Source: Streptomyces hayashii
Lineage (GTDB): Bacteria; Actinomycetota; Actinomycetes; Streptomycetales; Streptomycetaceae
Reading direction: 5' to 3'
Length of the DNA stretch: 64,000 nt
Assembly (NCBI RefSeq): GCF_024539815.1
Contig: NZ_JAHHIU010000036.1
Span: 1 to 64,000, forward strand
Shown here: piece after piece, positions 25,649 to 31,965 of the stretch
How positions within the stretch are numbered: the stretch's first letter is position 1
Layout of the letters: each line of letters starts with the position of its first letter
The notes under the pieces: generated by a model
Told to the model about the DNA's origin: nothing
Database searches by the model: none
What the model saw: only the letters and a program-made list of their open reading frames with translations
Program-made: the position numbers and the translations under genes

Positions 25649-28024
25649 GTGACGAGCGAACCCGCCCTGCCCCCGGAGTCCGGTGGGGTGCCCGACATGG
25701 CCGCGCTGACCCGGGTGGTGGCACGCCAGCGCGCGGAGCTGGACCGCCTGCAGGAACTGGCGGCCACCTCGGCCGTGCTGGAGCGTGCCAAGGGCGCGCT
25801 GATGGCGCAGCGCGGCTGCTCGCCGGACGCCGCGCAGAAGGAACTCCAGCGGCGGGCGAAGGCAGGCCGGCGAACGCTCCTTGAGGAGTGCTGGATCACC
25901 CTGGGCGCCCTCGCCGTCGCCCCCGACGCCGAAGCGGCGCCCGCCCGCACCCCCGTCCCGGGCCCGACGCCGACGCCCTTCGCCGAGGACGTCGACGCCA
26001 CGGCCCTGGGCCGCCTGAGCCGCGCCCTGGTCCGGGTCGGCACCCCGCAGGATCTCGCCCACCGTCTGCTGGACCACCTCGCCTCGGACGTGGACGCCGA
26101 CGCCGTGATGATCTACGTCCGCACGCCCGGCGGCGGACTGGAGCTGCTCGCGCACGCCGGCGTCGACGCCACCCTGGCCGACCAGTGGAGCCGGGTGCCC
26201 CCCGTGAGCGGGATCGCCGCGCTGGACTGCCTGCGCGCCGACGAGCCCCGCTGGCTGGAGGACCTGCCCAAGGACGCCGAGCAGTACCTGCTGATCGGGG
26301 ACCAGCCGCAGCGCTGGCAGTCGCGGGCCTGGCTGCCGGTGACCACCGGCGGGGCCGCCGACGTCGCCCTCGGCGTCCTGCGCCGGTCCGCGGGCCCCTT
26401 CGCCTCCCGGGTCCGGGAACACCTGCTGGCCGTCGCCCAGCTGTGCGCGGGCCCGCTGCGCAGCTTCGTGGCGCGCAGGGCGCCGGCCCTCGGCGCCGTC
26501 GCCGACGCCGTACAGACCGTGTTCGACCGGCTCCCGGTCGCCGCGGTGCTGCTCGCCCCGCTGGCCTCCGAGGGGGGACGCGTGGAGGACTTCCGCGTCG
26601 ACGCCGCGACCGGCGGGGCCTTCGACGCCCTGGGCCGCAGCGGGCGCGACCTGGTCGGGCTGCGCTTCCTGGAGTGCTGGCCGGAGGCCGTCGACGAACC
26701 GTTGTGGGAAGGGTGTCTGCGGGCGCTGAGCGGCGAGGACCCCTACGAGAGCGAGCCGTTCGCCCGGCAGCAGCTGGTGGCCGGCTCCACTGAGCTGGCC
26801 ACCTACACGGCCCGGGCGGCGCGGCTGGGCGACGGCCTGGTCGTCAGCTGGGTGCGGCACGACCCCTCGGACCGGCAGGAACAGCGACTGGCCGACGTCC
26901 AGCGGCTGGGCAACCTGGGCTGGGCGACCTGGAACCTGGTCACGGGCGAGAGCAACTGGTCCTCGCAGGTCTTCGCCATCTTCGAGCGCGACCCCGGCCA
27001 GGGCGTCGTCCCGCTGCACGCGCTCCCCCGCCTCGGTCTGTCCGAGGACGTGCCCGTGCTGGCCCGCGCCGTCGGCGAGCTGGTGCGCCGGGGCCGGCCC
27101 TGTGACGTCCCGTTCCGCATCGTCACCCGGGACGGCGTCCGTCATCTGCGGATGGTCGCCGAGGCGATGCCGGACGCCCAGGGCATGCCCGTCGAGGTGC
27201 ACGGCTTCGTGCAGGACCTCACGGTGCAGCGCAACGCCGAACTGGCGCTGATCGCCAGCGAGCGGGCGATGCTCACCCAGCACGGGGTGCTCCAGGCCGA
27301 ACGCACCGTGGCCGCCCGGCTTCAGGACGCGCTGCTGCCCCTGCCGCGGCAGCCCGTCGAACTGGCCGGACTGCGCGTGGACATCGCCTATCTGCCGGCG
27401 CAGGCGGGCCTCAACGTCGGCGGCGACTGGTTCAGCGCCATCGAACTGCCCGACGGCGACGCCCTGTTCGTGGTGGGCGACGTGGCCGGGCACGGGATGG
27501 GCGCCGTCGCCGCGATGGCCCTGCTGCGCTTCACCGCCAAGGGCATGATCATCACCGGGTCCTCGCTGACGGGGGCGCTCTTCCGGCTCAACGCCCTTCT
27601 GCTGCACTCCCGCGACCCGCACGGCTCCGCGACCATGGTCATGGCCCGCTACAGCCCGCGCGAGCACCGGTTGGTGTGGGCGCAGGCCGGACACCCGCCG
27701 CCGTTGCTGGTGCGCGACGGCGAGGCGCGCTACCTCGATCGGCCCTTCGGAATGCTGCTCGGCGCGACCGACGCGCCCCATTACGAGGAGGCGCAGTTCG
27801 ACCTGGAGCCCGGCGACCGGCTGCTGCTCTACACCGACGGCCTGGTCGAACGTCCCGCCGAGAGCATCGACCGGGGTCTGGAACGGCTCGCCGACGCCGC
27901 CGGGCCGCACGGCGCTGCGGCCCCGGCCCCGCTGGAGCGGCTGCTCGGCGCGCTGCTGGACCCGGAGGGCCGTGACGACGTCTGCGTGTGCGACATCCAG
28001 GTCCCCGTCGACGGCGAGCGGTAG
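25649..28024 (+). CDS. Multidomain PP2C/SpoIIE phosphatase with ANTAR, GAF and PAS domains
   Basis: A 791-aa cytoplasmic signalling protein. Residues about 25-90 form an ANTAR RNA-binding domain (SAVLERAKGALMAQRGCSPD, AAQKELQRRAKAGRRTLLEE); about 115-275 is GAF-like; about 390-540 PAS-like (NLGWATWNLVTGESNWSSQV, PFRIVTRDGVRHLRMVAEAM, VHGFVQDLT); the C-terminus from about 565 is a SpoIIE-type PP2C phosphatase (LNVGGDWFSAIELPDGDALF, VVGDVAGHGMGAVAAMALLR, AGHPPPLLVRDG, LLLYTDGLVERP, DDVCVC) with the metal-binding aspartates present. Such proteins dephosphorylate anti-anti-sigma factors. The start is GTG 25649; GTG 25631 in frame is possible. The CATGCTCAAGGC just upstream resembles a -10 element, so the message may be leaderless. 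Confidence 0.88.
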   Translation: MTSEPALPPESGGVPDMAALTRVVARQRAELDRLQELAATSAVLERAKGALMAQRGCSPDAAQKELQRRAKAGRRTLLEECWITLGALAVAPDAEAAPARTPVPGPTPTPFAEDVDATALGRLSRALVRVGTPQDLAHRLLDHLASDVDADAVMIYVRTPGGGLELLAHAGVDATLADQWSRVPPVSGIAALDCLRADEPRWLEDLPKDAEQYLLIGDQPQRWQSRAWLPVTTGGAADVALGVLRRSAGPFASRVREHLLAVAQLCAGPLRSFVARRAPALGAVADAVQTVFDRLPVAAVLLAPLASEGGRVEDFRVDAATGGAFDALGRSGRDLVGLRFLECWPEAVDEPLWEGCLRALSGEDPYESEPFARQQLVAGSTELATYTARAARLGDGLVVSWVRHDPSDRQEQRLADVQRLGNLGWATWNLVTGESNWSSQVFAIFERDPGQGVVPLHALPRLGLSEDVPVLARAVGELVRRGRPCDVPFRIVTRDGVRHLRMVAEAMPDAQGMPVEVHGFVQDLTVQRNAELALIASERAMLTQHGVLQAERTVAARLQDALLPLPRQPVELAGLRVDIAYLPAQAGLNVGGDWFSAIELPDGDALFVVGDVAGHGMGAVAAMALLRFTAKGMIITGSSLTGALFRLNALLLHSRDPHGSATMVMARYSPREHRLVWAQAGHPPPLLVRDGEARYLDRPFGMLLGATDAPHYEEAQFDLEPGDRLLLYTDGLVERPAESIDRGLERLADAAGPHGAAAPAPLERLLGALLDPEGRDDVCVCDIQVPVDGER

Positions 28025-28112
28025 GCCGCTCGGCGGGGTCCGGCGCCCGCGGGACCCCCCGGGCCCTGCCTCTGCGCGCCCGCGCCCCTGCCGGCCCGGC
28101 GGATTCTCGGGG

Positions 28113-28970
28113 TCATCCCGTGTGCGAGGCGGTGCGCGACTCCAGATCGCGGCGGGTGTCGTCCCCGTACACGCCGCTCTCGTCGCCGCGGATGCCGTAC
28201 CAGAGCTGGAAACGCGCCACGGCCTCGGTGAGAACGGTGTCGTAACGGCCGTCGGTGGGACCGTTCTCGTACACGTTCGGGATACGCAGCAGCCGCCGCT
28301 GGAGGTCGCTCACCTCCGGGCCGCTGTCCCCCTCCCGCAGGGTGCCGGCGCCGTCGGGATCGGCGGACGCCGTCGCGGCGGCGGACGGGGCCGCGGACGG
28401 AGGGGCCACGGCCGTCGGCGGGGCCGTCTCCGCGGCGGCCTCCCCGCCCCGGCCCGGGAGCAGGAGCGCGCAGGCGAAGCCGAGCAGGGCCGCCGCGCAC
28501 ACGCCCACCGTGATCGCGCCGCGCCGCAGACCCGCATCGGAGTCGGCCCGGGCGCGGGCCCGTGCGCCGCCCGCCGCCGGAGCGGCCGCCGACCCGCCCC
28601 GCTCCCGCGTCGTCCTCTTCGTGCCCCGGGCGCCGGGCCGGGCGTCGGGTGCCGTCCGGCCGCCGCCAACGGGCGCGGAGCCGGGGCGGCGACCGCCGCG
28701 CTCGCTCGCCCAGTCCGAGCCGCCGCGCGGCGCCGTCGCGGTCGCCGCGCGCGGGCGCACCGGCGGGAGTTCCTCCGTCTCCGCCTCGCCCCCGGTGCGC
28801 TCCCGCTCCCGCGGCAGCGGGATCGCCTCATAGGAGCCGGCGTCCCGGGCCGGCTCGGTCATCTCACGGATCAGCTCCGCGAGGGCGTCGGTGTTGCGCG
28901 GTCGCAGGACCCGGATGGGTTCCAGGACCTGTCGTTCGTGCGGCTGCCCGGGTTCCTCCGGTGTCGGCAC
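28113..28970 (-). CDS. Membrane-anchored peptidoglycan-binding protein
   Basis: A 285-aa protein with a long, charged, proline-rich cytoplasmic N-terminus (1-150), one membrane segment (about 151-172, AITVGVCAAALLGFACALLL) and an external tail. After an Ala/Pro-rich linker the tail has a peptidoglycan-binding type 1 fold (REGDSGPEVSDLQRRLLRIP, YDTVLTEAVARFQLWYGI, DDTRRDLESRT). The positive charges before the helix fit an N-in, C-out orientation. Streptomycetes have many such proteins; the function of the cytoplasmic part is unknown. It converges with the SpoIIE gene. Confidence 0.78.
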   Translation of the reverse strand: MPTPEEPGQPHERQVLEPIRVLRPRNTDALAELIREMTEPARDAGSYEAIPLPRERERTGGEAETEELPPVRPRAATATAPRGGSDWASERGGRRPGSAPVGGGRTAPDARPGARGTKRTTRERGGSAAAPAAGGARARARADSDAGLRRGAITVGVCAAALLGFACALLLPGRGGEAAAETAPPTAVAPPSAAPSAAATASADPDGAGTLREGDSGPEVSDLQRRLLRIPNVYENGPTDGRYDTVLTEAVARFQLWYGIRGDESGVYGDDTRRDLESRTASHTG

Positions 28971-29074
28971 GCTCGTCTCCCTCCCGTGGGTCCCCGGGGA
29001 GACATACGGGCGGACGGGCCGCGGGGTTCACCCGGCCACGGCCGCCGCCCCGGCCCTCCCCGCGATCCGCCTCC

Positions 29075-29405
29075 TCACCCGGCGAGGAAGCGGCGCAGCG
29101 AGCGGGCCGTCGCGGCGACGAAGGCATCCCTTCCGGCGTCGTCGAGGGCGTCCGGCGACAGGTGGGGGTCGAGGTCCTCCGGCTCCACCGGCAGCAGTTC
29201 CCCGTCCGGGGTGCGGCAGGCGTCGACGCGCTGGATGCCGTGCGCAGGTCGTTCCAGTCGACGAAGCGACGGGCGAACTCCAGGTCGCGCACGGTCGGCT
29301 CGTACGGTTCGAGCTGCCGACGGCGGTCCGGGTGCCGTACCGGTCGGCCGCGGGCAGCAGGTGCAGGTCCTCGGGGCGGTCGACGGTCGGGATCACCGGG
29401 TGGCC
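29075..29405 (-). pseudogene. Frameshifted remnant of a conserved hypothetical gene
   Basis: Three reading frames of the minus strand carry consecutive pieces of one protein: VIPTVDRPEDLHLLPAADRYG, then RQLEPYEPTVRDLEFARRFV and VDWNDLR, then HGIQRVDACRTPDGELLPVE and PEDLDPHLSPDALDDAGRDAF, ending LRRFLAG and TGA at 29075. The breaks lie near 29310 and 29253, so there are two frameshifts. No start codon or ribosome site is found at the upstream end, where the folD promoter region begins, so the N-terminus is probably lost too. The intact relative looks like an ATP-grasp-type or enzyme of unknown function. Two sequencing errors are the alternative explanation. Confidence 0.7.
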
Positions 29406-29506
29406 CTCGGGACGGGTGCGGTGGGCGGGACTCCTGGTCGGCAGTGGGCGAAGGGGTCGTACGATGAAAGGACCGTCGTCTTCTCCCGAAGGGCTCGTCG
29501 ACTCCC

Positions 29507-30355
29507 GTGACCACCGCAACACTTCTCGACGGCAAGGCCGCCGCGGCCGACATCAAGCGCGAACTCGCCCTGCGCGTCCAGGCGTTGAAGGAGCGCGGTG
29601 TCGCCCCGGGGCTCGGCACGATCCTCGTCGGCGACGACGCGGGCAGCCGTTCCTACGTCGGCGGCAAACACCGTGACTGCGCCCAGGTCGGCATCGCCTC
29701 GATCCGGGTCGAGCTGCCCGCCGACGCCTCCCAGGCCGACGTGGAGGCCGCCGTTCTGCGGCTGAACGCCGACCCGGCATGCACCGGCTTCATCGTGCAG
29801 CTCCCGCTGCCCGCCCACATCGACACCCACGCCGTGCTGGAGCTGATCGACCCGGTCAAGGACGCCGACGGCCTGCACCCGACGAATCTGGGCCGACTGG
29901 TGCTGGGCATCCCCGGCCCGCTGCCCTGCACCCCGCGCGGCATCATCGACCTGCTGCGCCGCAACCATGTGCCGATCACAGGCCAGCAGTTCTGCGTCAT
30001 CGGCTGCGGGGTCACCGTGGGCCGGCCGCTGGGGCTGATGCTGACCCGCAGCACCGAGCACGCCACGGTCACCCTGTGCCACGAGGCCACCCAGGACACG
30101 GCCGCGCACGCCCGGGAGGCGGACGTGGTGGTGGCCGCGGCCGGCGTCGCGCACATGGTCAGGCCCGACTGGATCAAGCCCGGTGCGACGGTGCTGTCCG
30201 TGGGTCTGACCCGCACGGTCGAGGGCATTCTCGGCGACGTGCACCCGGACGTGAGCGATGTCGCCGGCTCCTTCGCGCCGCCGATCGGCGGGGTCGGTCC
30301 GATGACCCGGGCGATGCTGCTGACCAACATCGTCGAGGCCGCGGAGCGGATCTGA
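29507..30355 (+). CDS. folD: Divergent FolD: methylenetetrahydrofolate dehydrogenase/cyclohydrolase
   Basis: A 282-aa bifunctional one-carbon enzyme oxidising 5,10-methylene-THF and hydrolysing methenyl-THF. The catalytic region [17 protein letters not shown] keeps the tyrosine and lysine (K54), and [25 protein letters not shown] and [11 protein letters not shown] follow. Deviations from the usual sequence are [11 protein letters not shown] (Arg to Cys), GATVLSVG (usual Asp replaced by Ser) and [10 protein letters not shown] (PGG-proline changed). It may be a second FolD copy specialised for a pathway. GTG 29507 is preceded by TACGATGAAAGG-type promoter sequence near 29459 and AAGGG. Confidence 0.85.
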   Translation: MTTATLLDGKAAAADIKRELALRVQALKERGVAPGLGTILVGDDAGSRSYVGGKHRDCAQVGIASIRVELPADASQADVEAAVLRLNADPACTGFIVQLPLPAHIDTHAVLELIDPVKDADGLHPTNLGRLVLGIPGPLPCTPRGIIDLLRRNHVPITGQQFCVIGCGVTVGRPLGLMLTRSTEHATVTLCHEATQDTAAHAREADVVVAAAGVAHMVRPDWIKPGATVLSVGLTRTVEGILGDVHPDVSDVAGSFAPPIGGVGPMTRAMLLTNIVEAAERI

Positions 30356-30396
30356 CCCCGGCGGACGTCCGTCAGGCACTCGGTCCCCACTTCGAG

Positions 30397-30434
30397 GGAA
30401 CTGAGTGCCATGACGTCGACGCAGGTGTTACGTT
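30397..30434 (+). promoter_or_regulatory. Putative autoregulatory TetR site and leaderless promoter
   Basis: GGAACT-G-AGTGCC (30397-30409) is a one-mismatch version of the perfect palindrome found at 31235-31249. It lies about 30 bases before the TetR start, where the -35 would be expected; TACGTT (30429-30434) is a good -10 and is followed after 6 bases by ATG 30441, so the message is probably leaderless. An extra GGCACT half-site is at 30375. Confidence 0.55.
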
Positions 30435-30440
30435 CCGTGC

Positions 30441-31187
30441 ATGAGCGCCACTGAGAAGGCGGTGGCCAAGCCGCCGATGCGGGACGCCCTGGTCGCGGCG
30501 GCCTTCCGGCTGTTCCTGGAACGGGGCTACGAGCAGACCACCGTCGACGACATCGTGACGCTCGCGGGGGTCGGCCGGCGGTCGTTCTTCCGCTACTTCC
30601 CCTCCAAGGACGACGTGGTCTTCCCCGACCACGAGCGGTGTCTGGCCGACATGACCGCCTTCCTCGCGGCGAGCGGGCCGGAGCACGAGCCGGTACGACG
30701 CGTCTGCGACGCCGCCCGGCTGGTTCTGCTGATGTACGCGGAGAACCCCTCCTTCTCCGTGCAGCGCTACCGGCTCACCAAGCAGGTGCCCGGGCTGCGC
30801 GCGTACGAGCTGTCGGTGGTGTGGCGGTACGAGCGCGCCCTCGCCGAGTATCTGCGGGGCCGCTTCGCCGGCCGCCGCGACGGGGACCTGCGGGCCGACG
30901 TGATCGCGGCCGCGGTGGTCGCCGCCCACAACAACGCGCTGCGCTCCTGGCTGCGTTCGGACGGGCGGGGCGAGGCGACCGCGACCGTGGACCATGCGCT
31001 GGCGTACGTGCAGTCCGCGTTCGGCTCGCCCCCGGCGCCGTCCGCCGACGAGCGGCCGCAGGACGCCGGGAACGCGCCGCGGAGCGCCGTCGAACGCCCT
31101 GAGGACGTCGTCGTCATCGTCTCCCGGCGCGGGGCCCCGCTGTGGCGGGTGGTGCAGGAGATCGAGACGACCCTCGGGCGCGACTGA
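30441..31187 (+). CDS. TetR family transcriptional regulator
   Basis: A 248-aa regulator. The N-terminal TetR helix-turn-helix is complete (RDALVAAAFRLFLERGYEQT, TVDDIVTLAGVGRRSFFRYFPSKDDVVF); the C-terminal domain is helical (SVQRYRLTKQVPGLRAYELS, ADVIAAAVVAAHNNALRSWL) and resembles regulators of acyl-CoA or lipid genes. A charged tail of about 40 residues (VVIVSRRGAPLWRVVQEIETTL) extends past the usual TetR fold. It shares a palindromic site with the next gene, an OB-fold protein, so it likely represses both itself and that gene. Confidence 0.88.
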   Translation: MSATEKAVAKPPMRDALVAAAFRLFLERGYEQTTVDDIVTLAGVGRRSFFRYFPSKDDVVFPDHERCLADMTAFLAASGPEHEPVRRVCDAARLVLLMYAENPSFSVQRYRLTKQVPGLRAYELSVVWRYERALAEYLRGRFAGRRDGDLRADVIAAAVVAAHNNALRSWLRSDGRGEATATVDHALAYVQSAFGSPPAPSADERPQDAGNAPRSAVERPEDVVVIVSRRGAPLWRVVQEIETTLGRD

Positions 31188-31226
31188 CCGCCCGGAGCAC
31201 CCCCGCTTTTGGGGGTACGCAGTGCC

Positions 31227-31255
31227 TTTACGAGTGGCACTGAGTGCCATACTCT
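31227..31255 (+). promoter_or_regulatory. Promoter with TetR operator filling the spacer
   Basis: TTTACG (31227-31232) and TACTCT (31250-31255) are 17 bases apart, and the spacer contains TGGCACT-G-AGTGCCA (31235-31249), a perfect 7+1+7 palindrome. Binding of a repressor there would block polymerase directly. The same motif occurs imperfectly before the upstream TetR gene. The promoter reads into the OB-fold gene starting at 31349. Confidence 0.65.
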
Positions 31256-31348
31256 GTGGGCGTGCACGGTGGCACGGTCGACCGGGCACGTCCGTGCACG
31301 GGTGAGCCGCGCACGTGGATTCCGGCCGAGTGCAGGGAGTTGACCCGC

Positions 31349-31762
31349 GTGTACCACCACTCAGGAAACGTCGTCCAGCAGGCCGCCGGCTCCGCGGCGG
31401 GCCTCCTCGACCGCGCGAGCGCCGACGGCGACACGATCCTCTTCCAGCGCTGCACCTGGTGCGGCACCGCCATGTACCACCGCCTCCTGTGTCCGGTCTG
31501 CCAGGGCAGCGACCTGCGCACGGAGCGCAGCGAGGGCACCGGGACGGTGCGCCACGCCAGCGTGGTGCACCGCAACACGCCCGCCGCGCGCAACGTCTCG
31601 CTCGTCGAGATGGCCGAGGGGTTCGTCGTCCGCGGCCGGGTCATGGGCCCGCTCATCGGCATCCACAGCGGCGACCGCGTCCGCCTGTCCACCGTCAAGG
31701 ACCCGGTGCGGGGCGAGCCGGTCTTCCAACTCCTCGACGAGCCCTACCGGGCCTGGCACTAG
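31349..31762 (+). CDS. Zn-ribbon and OB-fold protein (DUF35/ChsH2 type)
   Basis: A 137-aa protein: N-terminal helix, a rubredoxin-like zinc ribbon CTWCGTAMYHRLLCPVC (Cys-x2-Cys ... Cys-x2-Cys), and a C-terminal OB-fold (GTGTVRHASVVHRNTPAA, SGDRVRLSTVKDPVRGEPVF). Such proteins bind acyl-CoA and serve as partners of thiolases or MaoC-type hydratases in lipid and steroid metabolism. The expected thiolase partner is not adjacent. GTG 31349 follows AGGGAG 9 bases earlier. It appears to be controlled by the TetR-type site at 31235-31249. Confidence 0.82.
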   Translation: MYHHSGNVVQQAAGSAAGLLDRASADGDTILFQRCTWCGTAMYHRLLCPVCQGSDLRTERSEGTGTVRHASVVHRNTPAARNVSLVEMAEGFVVRGRVMGPLIGIHSGDRVRLSTVKDPVRGEPVFQLLDEPYRAWH

Positions 31763-31965
31763 GTTCCTCAGGCCGGACGCCGGGCGGGCGCACCCGGTCT
31801 TCGGCGCGGGCCGGCCGCGTCCCGCGCGATGTCCGGATTCATGTCCTGGTGCGGACGGAGTCCGTCGTCACAGGCAACCCACAGATCCGCTTTCACTTCC
31901 TTCGGAATGCGAGGGGCTCCCGGTACGGACGGGGCCCCCGCGCTCCGAGTGTTGAGGAGTGGACC

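Noticed and set aside
23966..27910. 1,314-codon minus-strand frame opposite RpiR and SpoIIE genes
   Set aside because: Arg/Gly/His/Gln-rich antisense translation; no domain pattern, while the opposite strand holds full domain order.
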